Positions 6,231-14,096 of a stretch of DNA of 22,715 nucleotides are shown here, piece by piece. Both the position numbers and the translations under genes were made by a program. The stretch spans positions 1 to 22,715 of the forward strand of contig VBJR01000355.1 of the NCBI GenBank assembly GCA_005880175.1. Reading direction: 5' to 3'. A model generated the notes under the pieces. It was not told the DNA's origin, did no database searches, and worked only from the letters and a program-made list of their open reading frames with translations. Position 1 is the stretch's first letter. Every line of letters begins with the position of its first letter. The DNA comes from Chloroflexota bacterium. GTDB lineage: Bacteria; Chloroflexota; Dormibacteria; Dormibacterales; Dormibacteraceae.

Positions 6231-7361
6231 GTGACCGCCCGCTTCGCGTTCGTGCTCGAGCAGACGCTGGGCCACGTGGCGCACACGAGGAACCTGGAGC
6301 GGGCGCTGGCCGCCACCGACTGGATCGACGGGACGGTGGTCAAGCTGCCGTACGAGCCGCGGGGCTCGCTCGAGCGGCTCCCGGGCCTGCGCAACTGGTC
6401 GCTGCGGGCGAGCCTGATGGCCCGGTCGGCCCTCCGCCGCCGGCTCGGCGAGGGCGGGCTGGACGCGGCGTTCATCCACACGCAGGTCGCCGCCCTGCTG
6501 TCGGCCGGCGTGATGCGGGCGGTGCCCACGGTGGTGTCGCTGGACGCCACGCCGGCCAACTTCGACGAGGTCGGCGAGGCGTACGGGCACCGGCGCGGGC
6601 AGCCGCTGGCAGAGGCGGCGAAGGCGGCGGTCAACCGGCGGGCGTTCCTGGCCGCGGCGGCGCTGGTCACGTGGTCGCGGCTCGCGGCCGACTCGCTGGT
6701 GGGCGACTACGGCGTCCCCGCCGCGCGGGTCCGCGTGATCCCGCCCGGCGTCGACCTGTCGCTGTTCCGGCCCGTTGAGCGCCCCGCTGGCGCGGACGGG
6801 CTCGTCCGGGTGCTGTTCGTCGGCGGCGACTTCGCCCGGAAGGGCGGGCCGGACGTCCTGGCGGCGCTGCAGGGCGTGCCCGAGGCGGAGGTGGACGTGG
6901 TGACGGGGAGCGAGCGGGTGCAGGTGCCGGCGAGCGTGCGGTGCCGGGTCCACCGCGGGCTGCGGCCGGGCGACCCGGCGCTGCTGGACCTGTATCGCCG
7001 CGCCGACGTGTTCGCCCTGCCGACCAGAGGCGACTGCCTGCCCCAGGTCCTGGCCGAGGCGGCCGCGAGCGGCCTGCCGCTGGTCGCGACGGCGACGGGG
7101 GCGATCCCGGAGGTGGTCCACGACGGGAGCAACGGGTTCCTGGTCCCGGTGGGCTCCCCGTCGGACCTGCGCCTGGCCCTGCGCCGCCTGGTGGACAGCC
7201 CGACCCTGCGCCAGGCGATGGGCGAGGCCAGCCTGGAGGTGGCCCGCCGCGACCACGACGCGATGGCGAACCACCGCCAGATCTTCTCCCTGCTGGCGGA
7301 GGTCTCGCAGCTCGATTCGGCGATCCGTCAGACGAATCACCCTTTCGAAGCCCGAAATTAG
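6231..7361 (+). CDS. Glycosyltransferase, GT4-like (GT-B fold)
   Basis: A 376-residue GT-B glycosyltransferase. The N-terminal half (about 1-165) includes a DATPANFDE segment. The second Rossmann half begins near the typical PPGVDLSLFRP motif (G173-V174-D175) and RVLFVGGDFARKGG. The donor-binding EX7E-type region is DCLPQVLAEAAASGLPLVAT with E276, followed by GAIPEVVHDGSNGFLVP. It probably adds a sugar from a nucleotide donor to a lipid-linked or surface glycan and would act with the preceding acyltransferase. The GTG start follows a -10 hexamer by 6 nt; no Shine-Dalgarno is seen. Its TAG stop overlaps the TAA stop of the convergent gene by 4 bp, and its last codons carry one copy of a 23-bp direct repeat. 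Donor and acceptor are unknown. Confidence 0.88.
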   Translation: MTARFAFVLEQTLGHVAHTRNLERALAATDWIDGTVVKLPYEPRGSLERLPGLRNWSLRASLMARSALRRRLGEGGLDAAFIHTQVAALLSAGVMRAVPTVVSLDATPANFDEVGEAYGHRRGQPLAEAAKAAVNRRAFLAAAALVTWSRLAADSLVGDYGVPAARVRVIPPGVDLSLFRPVERPAGADGLVRVLFVGGDFARKGGPDVLAALQGVPEAEVDVVTGSERVQVPASVRCRVHRGLRPGDPALLDLYRRADVFALPTRGDCLPQVLAEAAASGLPLVATATGAIPEVVHDGSNGFLVPVGSPSDLRLALRRLVDSPTLRQAMGEASLEVARRDHDAMANHRQIFSLLAEVSQLDSAIRQTNHPFEARN

Positions 7362-7387
7362 GGAGATCCGTCAGACGCATCGCCCTT
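7322..7387. repeat. 23-bp imperfect direct repeat across a convergent gene junction
   Basis: Copies lie at 7322-7344 and 7365-7387 (offset 43 bp). The first 13 bases, GATCCGTCAGACG, are identical, and the next ten differ at two positions (AATCACCCTT versus CATCGCCCTT). One copy is in the 3' end of the GT4 gene, the other in the 3' end of the minus-strand gene. Confidence 0.75.
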
Positions 7388-8197
7388 CAGCGCGTTGCGC
7401 ACCTGCGTTACGACGGCGTTGGGTGAGCCGCGGAGGTCCGCGGCGGTGAATCGAAGGAGCTGGCGATGCGTGCCGCCGTCGTACTCCAGTCCGAGACGCG
7501 CCAGCGGATAGTACAGGTCGGGTCTGCCCAGGAACCGTCCACGATTGTCGTAGAGGGGCACCTGGACGCGTGGGCGTGGCAGGCCCGCGAGCACGAGCAG
7601 CAACCGCAGTCGCGTCTCCATGGGCGACTCGGCGCCCGGCTCGGCCAGATCGACAACGTTGCGCAGTTGGACGATGCCCTTGCTCCGCCCATCCGCCGAG
7701 ATGAAGCGACGCAGTTCCGCCAGCTGAACCAGGCGGCCATGCAGGGCCATGTCGGCCGTGACCACAGCTTCCACCAGCGGTAAGCGGCGGGCCAGATCGA
7801 CCACCGTCCGCAGCGCGGACGTGACGGGGAGCCCGCCGACGAAGGCCATGTCGTCGGGAGGGAGATCAGCACGACGCACGAGCACCCCCGTGATGGCCGA
7901 TCTCGGTGACCTCGTCGGGACGGTGACCTCGACGGGATCGCCCTGCGCCACGTCGAGGCCGTGCGCCCACGCCGCCGTCTGGCCGGAGAACACGGCTCCT
8001 GGAGGGAGCCGCCGGCGAACAGTAGCGAGGACCAGGCCCGGGCTTGCGTTCAATCCCGCCCACACGTACTGGCCGACGGCGATTCGGCGCCAGCTTGCCC
8101 CCTGGAGCTGCTTCCACGTGAGCCCGGCGCGCTTTGCCTCGTCGATGGTGAAGGGGCCACCGGTCAGCTCCAGCGGCACCACAGGACTGCGTGCCAT
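7358..8197 (-). CDS. AbiEi-antitoxin-like / DUF559 (Vsr-fold) protein, probably shortened
   Basis: A 279-residue protein of a family common in actinobacteria. The N-terminal part (about 10-70) resembles the AbiEi winged helix (FTIDEAKRAGLTWKQL, RRIAVGQYVW). The middle carries TSALRTVVDLARRLP-VEAV-ADMALH. The C-terminus carries a PD-(D/E)XK-like nuclease core, ESPMETRLRLLL then GRPDLYYP and LEYDGGTHR (E238, D240, H244). After THR the chain goes directly to QLLRFTAADLR. As I remember the family, about 20 residues of a conserved helix (DNRRxNxL...GW) normally lie between, so an internal deletion near 7462 seems likely and the nuclease may be dead. ATG 8197 was chosen because a promoter-like pair lies 7 nt upstream. 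The actual role of the family is not established. Confidence 0.8.
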   Translation of the reverse strand: MARSPVVPLELTGGPFTIDEAKRAGLTWKQLQGASWRRIAVGQYVWAGLNASPGLVLATVRRRLPPGAVFSGQTAAWAHGLDVAQGDPVEVTVPTRSPRSAITGVLVRRADLPPDDMAFVGGLPVTSALRTVVDLARRLPLVEAVVTADMALHGRLVQLAELRRFISADGRSKGIVQLRNVVDLAEPGAESPMETRLRLLLVLAGLPRPRVQVPLYDNRGRFLGRPDLYYPLARLGLEYDGGTHRQLLRFTAADLRGSPNAVVTQVRNALKGDASDGSP

Positions 8198-8204
8198 GCC
8201 CGGC

Positions 8205-8233
8205 AGCGTGCCGCGCTCGCGGTCGCGGCGCAA
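8205..8233 (-). promoter_or_regulatory. Promoter of the AbiEi/DUF559-like gene
   Basis: On the minus strand TTGCGC (8233-8228) is followed after exactly 17 bp by CACGCT (8210-8205), then 7 nt and the ATG at 8197. The spacing is canonical and predicts a leaderless transcript. Confidence 0.5.
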
Positions 8234-8238
8234 GCTAA

Positions 8239-8251
8239 CCCGTTAAGCGGG
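8239..8251 (-). terminator. Weak hairpin after the propeller gene stop
   Basis: CCCG and CGGG (4-bp arms, 5-nt loop) directly follow the stop codon of the minus-strand propeller gene, with TTAGCTT after the stem. It is small and lacks a true T-run, so terminator function is doubtful. Confidence 0.22.
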
Positions 8252-9271
8252 CTACGGCCGGCCCACTACGGCCGGGGACGTGGCGTGGGCCAGGAAGAGT
8301 GTGGGCGTGCCGCTGCCGTTCGCCGGGACGGTCCACAGGTTCACGTCCAGCGTCGCGGGGGGGCCCTGGTCCTGCAGGCCGTACGTGACCCGCGAGTTGT
8401 CCAGCCACTCGGCCTGGTCGTCCACGTTGCGCGTCTCCGCCAGCGCCGTGTCCGCCATCGTGCGCAGGTCCAGCACGTGCAGCCGCCACTCCCGCTGGGC
8501 CCCCGGCAGCGCGTGCTTGTACGCGATCCGGGTCCCGTCGGGCGACAGGGAGGGGCACTCCACCCCGTCCGTCAGCACCCGCGCCGTCCGGTTGGCCACG
8601 TCGCCCTCGATCAGGTACGTGTGGCCGTTGGTGCCCAGCGTCGCGTAGAAGCGGTTGCCGTCCGCCGCGAACGTCACGCCCCAGAAGTTGAAGTCCGGCG
8701 CCTGGATGCGCTGGCCGTCCTTCGTGACCGTGAACCGCTCCAGGTCGACCGACGACCCCGTCGCCACGTCGGTGATCAGCGTGTTCGTCGAGAAGCCGGG
8801 CGAGTTGTAGCTGTGTCCGGTCACGAACACCGTCGAGGACGCGTACTTCCCGTCCGCCGACACCCGGGCGCGGCTCGTCAGCCCCGGCTGCGAGAACGTC
8901 CGGCCGGCCGTGAAGCTGTCGTCGAAGAAGAACCCCGAGCCGACCAGGTCCCGGCCCACGCAGACCCCGTGGCCGCCGGCGAAGTACGCCCGCTGGCAGT
9001 GCAGCCCCGTCTCGAACCGCTCCGTCGTCCCCTGCTGGAGCGGCGCGACCGAGACGACGTCCTGCGTCGGGTCGGCCCCGCTCGGCTTCAGGAACACCAG
9101 GTGCGGCTCCGCCAGCAGCGCGCGCAGCCGCGGATCCGAGACCGTGGTCGCCGCCGCGTTGGCCGGCGAGCCCGAGGGCTGCAGCGCCGCGAACCCCACG
9201 TAGCCGAGCGTCACCACGACCAGCACGCCGACCACGATGCCGAACCACGCCTCCCGCGAGAGCCGCGGCAT
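8252..9271 (-). CDS. Membrane-anchored TolB/PD40-like beta-propeller protein
   Basis: A 339-residue protein with one N-terminal membrane segment (about residues 9-30) and an extracytoplasmic domain. Repeated blades of the PD40/WD40-like type are visible: RVSADGKYASSTVF, GVTFAADGNRFYATL, SLSPDGTRIAYKHAL, and QAEWLDNSRVTYGL. These are typical of TolB-like propellers, which bind proteins or peptides rather than catalyse. Two cysteines (in LHCQRAYF and HGVCVGRD) could form a disulfide outside. The ATG shares one base with the stop of the upstream MFS gene (TGATG), so the two are translationally coupled. A role in sensing or assisting the transporter is possible but is inference only. Confidence 0.8.
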   Translation of the reverse strand: MPRLSREAWFGIVVGVLVVVTLGYVGFAALQPSGSPANAAATTVSDPRLRALLAEPHLVFLKPSGADPTQDVVSVAPLQQGTTERFETGLHCQRAYFAGGHGVCVGRDLVGSGFFFDDSFTAGRTFSQPGLTSRARVSADGKYASSTVFVTGHSYNSPGFSTNTLITDVATGSSVDLERFTVTKDGQRIQAPDFNFWGVTFAADGNRFYATLGTNGHTYLIEGDVANRTARVLTDGVECPSLSPDGTRIAYKHALPGAQREWRLHVLDLRTMADTALAETRNVDDQAEWLDNSRVTYGLQDQGPPATLDVNLWTVPANGSGTPTLFLAHATSPAVVGRP

Positions 9272-10524
9272 CAGGCCGGCACGGGTCCCGGCCGGGTCCA
9301 CACCAGGCCCCCGGCCAGCGCCACGCCGGCCACCACGAGGCCGGCCAGGAACGCGACCACCGCCACCTGGAGGCCCACCGTCGTCCACAGCGCTCCGAAC
9401 AGCACCGAGCCGGCCAGGCTCGCCAGCGCCGTGCTCGTGCCCACCAGGGCCAGCCCGCCGCTCCGCGTCTCCGCCGGCAGCAGGCTGCTGGCCAGCGCCG
9501 CCATGACCCCGTCGGTGCAGGCGTAGTACACGCCGAACAGCGCCACGCTGCCCAGCACCAGCACCGCGCCCTCGGCCGAGGACAGGACCGCGAGGTACAC
9601 CCCGGCCAGCGCCGCGTAGCCGCCCAGCAGCACCCGGGCCCGCCCCAGCCGGTCGGCCAGGCGGCCCGCCGGGACGGCCAGCACCAGGTAGACGACCGAC
9701 GTCAGCACGTACAGCAGCGGGAGGAACGTGGGCGGGAAGTCGACCCGCCGCTGGAGCGCCAGGTAGATGAACGCGTCCGCGATCGTGGCCAGGCCCAGGC
9801 CGAAGCCCGCCAGCACCAGCAGGCGGAACCGCGCCAGCCGGAGCAGGCCCAGCGCCGGCCGCAGCGACAGGCGCCGGGACGCCGTCTCCGGGGACCGCCG
9901 GCTCTCCACCAGCACCGTGATCACGGCCACGCCGACGGCCGCGAAGCAGAAGCTGACCACGAAGATCACGTCGAACCGGCCCGGCAGCATCGTCAGCAGC
10001 GCGAAGGCGACCAGCGGGCCGATCAGCGCCCCGGCCGTGTCCAGCGCCCGGTGCACGCCGAACGCCACGCCCAGACGCTCGCGCGGCGAGCTGAGCGAGA
10101 TCAGCGCGTCGCGCGGGGCCGTCCGGATGCCCTTGCCGGTCCGGTCGGCGAGGATGACCGCGACCAGCGGCCCGAACGCGCCGCCCACCGCGAGCATCCC
10201 CAGCTTGCACACCGCCGACAGCCCGTAGCCGGCCAGCGCGACCTCCTTGTGCCGGCCGCCGCGGTCCGCCGCCACGCCGGCCACCAGCCGCATCAGCGCG
10301 GACGCCCCCTGGTACACGCCGTCGACGACGCCCAGCTGCAGCGTGGTCATCCGCAGCACGTACACCAGGTACAGCGGCAGGATCGTGCTGATCATCTCCG
10401 AGGAGATGTCGGTGAAGAGGCTGGTCAGTCCGAGGTTGACGACGTTGCGGCTGACCCGCCACCACGGGACGCGCTCACCGGCCTGCGCCTCCTGCGTGAG
10501 GCCGCTGCGGAGCTGCGTGTACAC
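9271..10524 (-). CDS. Major facilitator superfamily transporter
   Basis: A 417-residue protein with about 12 hydrophobic helices. MFS signatures include the loop 2-3 motif AGVAADRGGRHKEVALAGYG and the equivalent loop of the second half, PAGRLADRLGRARVLLGGYA. DRTGKGIRTAPRDALIS between helices 4 and 5 is typical of a subgroup of putative drug or metabolite exporters. The N-terminus carries a cytoplasmic stretch ending in NLGLTSLFTDISSEMI, also seen in that subgroup. The GTG start at 10524 follows the lipoprotein gene stop by 16 bp, and the stop overlaps the propeller gene by 1 nt. This makes an apparent three-gene operon. The substrate cannot be predicted. No Shine-Dalgarno is seen, so the exact start is less certain than the gene. 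Confidence 0.9.
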   Translation of the reverse strand: MYTQLRSGLTQEAQAGERVPWWRVSRNVVNLGLTSLFTDISSEMISTILPLYLVYVLRMTTLQLGVVDGVYQGASALMRLVAGVAADRGGRHKEVALAGYGLSAVCKLGMLAVGGAFGPLVAVILADRTGKGIRTAPRDALISLSSPRERLGVAFGVHRALDTAGALIGPLVAFALLTMLPGRFDVIFVVSFCFAAVGVAVITVLVESRRSPETASRRLSLRPALGLLRLARFRLLVLAGFGLGLATIADAFIYLALQRRVDFPPTFLPLLYVLTSVVYLVLAVPAGRLADRLGRARVLLGGYAALAGVYLAVLSSAEGAVLVLGSVALFGVYYACTDGVMAALASSLLPAETRSGGLALVGTSTALASLAGSVLFGALWTTVGLQVAVVAFLAGLVVAGVALAGGLVWTRPGPVPA

Positions 10525-10540
10525 CGGCGGAGCCGGGCGC

Positions 10541-11155
10541 CTAGGGCGCCACGGCGGGAGGCGGCACCGTGCAGCCCGACTGGCCGAGCTGCGTGGACGC
10601 CGCCCGGAACCGCGTCGACCCCTGGTCGAGCAGGCCCTTCGCCTGCGTCTGCTGCGAGCTGCTGCCCTGGTCGATGCCCTGCGTGCCCAGCTGCGCGCCC
10701 TGCAGGTACAGCGAGATCGCCGAGCGCATCGTGGTGTCGGCGTTCGTCAGGCACGGCGGCGCCGGGTGGGCGTCCAGGTCCTTCTGGAGCGCGCCGGCCG
10801 CCGAGGTCACCTGCTGCAGCGCGGACCGGCAGCCGGAGGTGTTCTTGCCGCCGCAGCTCGTGACCCGGAGGCCGTCGGCGGCCAGCAGGTGCTGGGCGTC
10901 GATCTGCAGCGAGCTCGCGTAGACCGCGGACAGCGAGGGGCCCTGCTGCGCCGGCCGAGGCGTGGCGGAGGGCCGCGGCGTCGCGGTCTTCACCTGCTGC
11001 GACACCGGCCGCGCCGACGTCTCCGCCCGCTCGGCGAGCGAGGACGGCCGGGGCGAGGGGGTTGCCGCGGCGGTCCCGGTCCCGCCCGTCTGGGAGCATG
11101 CGGCGCCGAGCAGGAGGGCGCACGCCACTGCCAGCGGGATCGACCTGGTGACCAT
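10541..11155 (-). CDS. Putative lipoprotein of unknown function
   Basis: A 204-residue protein I do not recognise. It begins with a basic residue, a hydrophobic stretch and LLLGAAC, a slightly atypical lipobox (Gly at -3) that would leave C20 as the lipidated residue. A Thr/Pro/Ser-rich linker (about 21-75) follows. The remaining domain looks helical (SLSAVYASSLQIDAQHLLA, SALQQVTSAAGALQKDL) and has four cysteines (TSCGGKNTSGC, PPCLTN, SGCTV) that could pair in two disulfides. The start is the ATG at 11155, 8 nt after TAGCCT. It is the first gene of the minus-strand set with the MFS transporter and propeller protein, so it may act with them at the cell surface. Confidence 0.72.
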   Translation of the reverse strand: MVTRSIPLAVACALLLGAACSQTGGTGTAAATPSPRPSSLAERAETSARPVSQQVKTATPRPSATPRPAQQGPSLSAVYASSLQIDAQHLLAADGLRVTSCGGKNTSGCRSALQQVTSAAGALQKDLDAHPAPPCLTNADTTMRSAISLYLQGAQLGTQGIDQGSSSQQTQAKGLLDQGSTRFRAASTQLGQSGCTVPPPAVAP

Positions 11156-11163
11156 CGCAGCCG

Positions 11164-11169
11164 AGGCTA
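11164..11169 (-). promoter_or_regulatory. -10 element TAGCCT of the lipoprotein operon
   Basis: On the minus strand TAGCCT lies 8 nt before the ATG at 11155. It matches the hexamer and following bases upstream of the GT4 gene at 6231. No Shine-Dalgarno is seen, so a leaderless start is likely. Confidence 0.5.
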
Positions 11170-11222
11170 CGGCGGCCCCGCCCGAACCCGGAATAGGCGT
11201 TCCGGACTGCTTGCGTGGCCGT

Positions 11223-11259
11223 TGTCCCGGTTCCCACACTTGACGGGACAGCAGTCCCG
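11223..11259. promoter_or_regulatory. Inverted repeats in the divergent intergenic region
   Basis: TGTCCCG (11223-11229) is the exact reverse complement of CGGGACA (11244-11250), centres 21 bp apart, and GTCCCG recurs at 11254-11259. This lies between the divergent lipoprotein and glycan operons. It could be an operator for either side or an RNA hairpin in the glycan operon leader. A TTGACG at 11240-11245 overlaps the middle arm. Confidence 0.35.
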
Positions 11260-11302
11260 CGACGGATGGGCAAGACGCACGGCGCCGGCTTCGGCCCAGG
11301 GC

Positions 11303-12319
11303 GTGCTCCGGGTGGGCGTCATCGGGTATGGCTACTGGGGCCCCAACCTGGTCCGGAACTTCAGCGAGGCGGCCGGCTCCCGCGTGGTGGCCGTGAGCGA
11401 CCTCCGCGAGGAGCGCCTGGCCCAGGTCCGGGACCGCTACCCGGCCGTGCGCACCACCGCCGACTCCCGCGAGCTGCTGGCCGACCCGAACGTGGACGCG
11501 GTCATCGTCGCCACCCCGGTCGCCACCCACTACCGCCTGGCCATGGCCGCCATCGAGGCCGGCAAGCACGTCCTGGTCGAGAAGCCGCTGGCGATGGGCC
11601 GGACCGAGGCCGAGGCGCTGGTCGCCGCCGCCCGGCGGCGCGGCGTGGTCCTGATGGTGGACCACACGTTCGTCTACACGGGCGCCGTCCAGAAGATCAA
11701 GGAGCTCGTCGACGGCGAGCGCCTGGGCCGCCTCCTCTACTACGACTCCGTCCGTGTCAACCTGGGCCTGTTCCAGCACGACGTGGACGTGCTCTGGGAC
11801 CTGGCCGTCCACGACCTGTCGATCATGGACTTCGTCCTCGGCCAGCCGCCCCGCGCGGTGGCCGCCGCCGGCGTCGCCCACGTGCCGGGCCAGCCCGTCA
11901 ACACCGCCTACCTCACCTGCTACTTCGACGACAACCTGATCGCCCACTTCCACGTCAACTGGCTGGCGCCCGTGAAGATCCGGCGGACGCTGATCGGCGG
12001 CGACCGCCAGATGATCGTGTACGACGACCTGGAGCCGAGCGAGAAGGTCAAGGTCTACGACAAGGGCATCACGCTGGCCAACGGCGCCGGCGGCAACGAG
12101 GGCGCGTACGACCTCCTCGTCGGCTACCGCGCCGGCGACATGCACGCGCCCCAGCTCAGCCTGGCCGAGGCGCTGCGCGTCGAGGCCGACCATTTCGCGG
12201 AGTGCGTCCGGACCGGCCGCGAGCCGCTGACCGGCGGCCAGGCCGGGCTCCGCGTCGTCCGCATCCTTGAGGCCGCGACCGAGTCGCTGGCGGCCCGCGG
12301 CCAGGTGGTGGACCTCTGA
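11303..12319 (+). CDS. Gfo/Idh/MocA family NAD(P)-dependent sugar dehydrogenase
   Basis: A 338-residue oxidoreductase. The N-terminal Rossmann fold starts at once with [18 protein letters not shown]. The conserved EKPLAM cofactor/active-site motif (about residues 93-98) and the [15 protein letters not shown] helix follow, then the C-terminal beta-sheet domain. It is similar in character to WbpB/WlbA-type enzymes, which oxidise C3 of a nucleotide sugar so that the next enzyme can transaminate it. That partner, a DegT aminotransferase, starts within the stop codon (TGATG). GTG 11303 was chosen because it lies just before the Rossmann strand. An in-frame TTG at 11240 is the main alternative, and neither has a clear Shine-Dalgarno. 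It is the first gene of the glycan operon. The exact sugar substrate is inferred only by context. Confidence 0.87.
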   Translation: MLRVGVIGYGYWGPNLVRNFSEAAGSRVVAVSDLREERLAQVRDRYPAVRTTADSRELLADPNVDAVIVATPVATHYRLAMAAIEAGKHVLVEKPLAMGRTEAEALVAAARRRGVVLMVDHTFVYTGAVQKIKELVDGERLGRLLYYDSVRVNLGLFQHDVDVLWDLAVHDLSIMDFVLGQPPRAVAAAGVAHVPGQPVNTAYLTCYFDDNLIAHFHVNWLAPVKIRRTLIGGDRQMIVYDDLEPSEKVKVYDKGITLANGAGGNEGAYDLLVGYRAGDMHAPQLSLAEALRVEADHFAECVRTGREPLTGGQAGLRVVRILEAATESLAARGQVVDL

Positions 12320-13437
12320 TGCCCGTGCCCCTGGTCGACCTGCGCGCGCAGTACCGGACGATCGAGGACGAGATCATGGCCGCGATCCGGGGCGTCCTGG
12401 AGTCGGGCCAGTTCGTGCTCGGCCCCCAGACGCAGGCGTTCGAGCGCGAGCTCGCCGCCCACTGCCAGGCCGCCGACGCGGTCGGCACCAACTCGGGCAC
12501 CAGCGCCCTGCACCTGGCGCTGCTCGCGGCCGGCATCGGCCGGGGCGACCAGGTGATCACCGTGCCGTTCACGTTCGTGGCGACGGTCGCCGCGATCGAG
12601 TACACCGGCGCCCGGCCGGTGCTGGTGGACGTGCTGCCCGACTCGTTCAACATGGACCCGGACCTGATCGAGGCCGCGATCACGCCCCGCACCCGCGCCA
12701 TCGTGCCGGTGCACCTCTACGGGCAGCCGGCCGACATGGACCCGATCCTGGAGATCGCGCGCAGGCACGGCCTGCGGGTGATCGAGGACGCGTGCCAGGC
12801 CCACGGCGCCGAGTACCACGGCCGCCGGGTCGGCGCGCTGGGCGACGCCGGCTGCTTCAGCTTCTACCCCGGCAAGAACCTGGGCGCGTACGGCGAGGGC
12901 GGCGCGGTCGTGACGAACGACGAGCAGCTCGCGGGCACCGTCCGCGCGCTGCGCCACTGGGGCCAGACGCGCCGCTACCACCACGAGCTCAAGGGCTTCA
13001 ACTACCGGCTCGAGGAGCTGCAGGCCGCGATCCTGCGCGTCAAGCTGCGGCGCCTCGACGACTGGACCGAGGCCCGCCGGGCCCACGCCCGGCTGTACGA
13101 CCGCCTGCTGGCGGGCGTGGTGCCGACGCCGGTCGAGCTGCCGTACGCGCGCCACGTCTACCACGTCTACGCGGTCCGCACGACGCGCCGCGAGCGGCTG
13201 GAGCGGGCCCTGGCCGAGGCCGGCGTGCACAGCGGGATCCACTACCCGGCGCCCGTGCACCTGCAGCCGGCGTACGCCGACCTGGGCTACGGCCCGGGCG
13301 CGTTCCCGGTGTCGGAGCGGGCGGCGGCCGAGGTGCTGTCGCTGCCCATGTACGCGGAGCTGCAGAAGCACGAGATCGACCTGGTGGCCGAGCTGGTCCG
13401 CAGCACCGAGAGGGAGCCGGCGTGGCGGAACGCGTAG
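12319..13437 (+). CDS. DegT/DnrJ/EryC1/StrS sugar aminotransferase (WbpE-like)
   Basis: A 372-residue PLP enzyme. The start is [13 protein letters not shown], and [16 protein letters not shown] is the usual substrate/PLP phosphate region. [11 protein letters not shown] carries the PLP-ring aspartate, and the catalytic lysine is K186 in [19 protein letters not shown], followed by [14 protein letters not shown]. The family transfers an amino group, usually from glutamate, to a keto-nucleotide sugar. Coupling to the preceding dehydrogenase by a shared base (TGATG) and to the following acyltransferase by a 16-bp overlap suggests a route of oxidation, transamination and N-acylation like that of WbpB/WbpE/WbpD. 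The length is normal for the family and all key motifs are intact. The position on the sugar that is aminated is not determined. Confidence 0.93.
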   Translation: MPVPLVDLRAQYRTIEDEIMAAIRGVLESGQFVLGPQTQAFERELAAHCQAADAVGTNSGTSALHLALLAAGIGRGDQVITVPFTFVATVAAIEYTGARPVLVDVLPDSFNMDPDLIEAAITPRTRAIVPVHLYGQPADMDPILEIARRHGLRVIEDACQAHGAEYHGRRVGALGDAGCFSFYPGKNLGAYGEGGAVVTNDEQLAGTVRALRHWGQTRRYHHELKGFNYRLEELQAAILRVKLRRLDDWTEARRAHARLYDRLLAGVVPTPVELPYARHVYHVYAVRTTRRERLERALAEAGVHSGIHYPAPVHLQPAYADLGYGPGAFPVSERAAAEVLSLPMYAELQKHEIDLVAELVRSTEREPAWRNA

Positions 13438-14096
13438 TCAGCGCCGTCCACGGCCGGCGCGAGGCGGTGGCGGACCCCGAGTTCGAGGTCGGGCTCGCGG
13501 CCAGCCTGCGGGCCGGCCACGACCTGCTCCGCCTGCTCGACCTGTACGCGCGCTTCGCGGCGGGCGACGGCGAGTTCGACACGATGATGCGGCGCGCCAT
13601 CTGGCGGGCCGCCTGCCGGCGGTTCGGCGACGGGGTGCGCATCGGGGCCGGCGTCGGCTTCAAGCACCTGGAGACGTTCGAGATCGGCGCCGGCGTCTTC
13701 ATCGGCGCCCAGGCGTACATCCAGGGCCGGTTCGATGGCACCTGCCGGATCGGCGACCACGTGTGGATCGGACCGCAGGCGTACATGGACGCGCGCAACC
13801 TCGTGCTCGAGGACTACGTGGGCTGGGGCCCGGGCGCGAAGGTGCTCGGCTCCGAGCACACGGGGACCCCGGGCGACGTCCCGATCATCCAGACCGACCT
13901 CCGCATCGAGCCGGTGGTCGTGCGGCGCGGGGCCGACATCGGCACGAACGCCGTGCTCCTGCCCGGCGTGACGGTGGGCGAGGGCGCGATCGTGGGCGCG
14001 GGGGCCGTGGTGACGGCCGACGTGCCGGACTTTTCCATAGTGGCGGGCGTGCCGGCACGCGTGCTGCGGTACCGGGAGGAAGCCAATGCGCGGTAG
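13422..14096 (+). CDS. Hexapeptide-repeat sugar acyltransferase
   Basis: A 224-residue protein. The first ~65 residues are helical ([33 protein letters not shown]). The rest is a left-handed beta-helix with repeats [52 protein letters not shown] and [15 protein letters not shown], ending in the typical [14 protein letters not shown] loop containing [11 protein letters not shown] interrupts the helix, as in many O-acetyltransferases. It would acylate a sugar in the glycan pathway. It differs from the shorter WbpD/WlbB-like enzyme at 5669, so the two probably modify different sugars or positions. GTG 13422 was chosen because AGGGAG precedes it by a few bases, although it overlaps the aminotransferase gene by 16 bp. 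Confidence 0.85.
   Translation: MAERVVSAVHGRREAVADPEFEVGLAASLRAGHDLLRLLDLYARFAAGDGEFDTMMRRAIWRAACRRFGDGVRIGAGVGFKHLETFEIGAGVFIGAQAYIQGRFDGTCRIGDHVWIGPQAYMDARNLVLEDYVGWGPGAKVLGSEHTGTPGDVPIIQTDLRIEPVVVRRGADIGTNAVLLPGVTVGEGAIVGAGAVVTADVPDFSIVAGVPARVLRYREEANAR

Noticed and set aside
8235..8290. attachment site flanking a possible mobile insertion of the 7358-8197 gene
   Set aside because: The 23-bp repeat occurs at the 3' side only; no matching copy was seen near 8198-8290, so a classic att pair is not supported.
10247..11302. N-terminal extension of the Gfo/Idh/MocA gene back to 10247
   Set aside because: The upstream part is antisense to the lipoprotein and MFS genes and is Arg-rich. The Rossmann fold begins right at the GTG at 11303.
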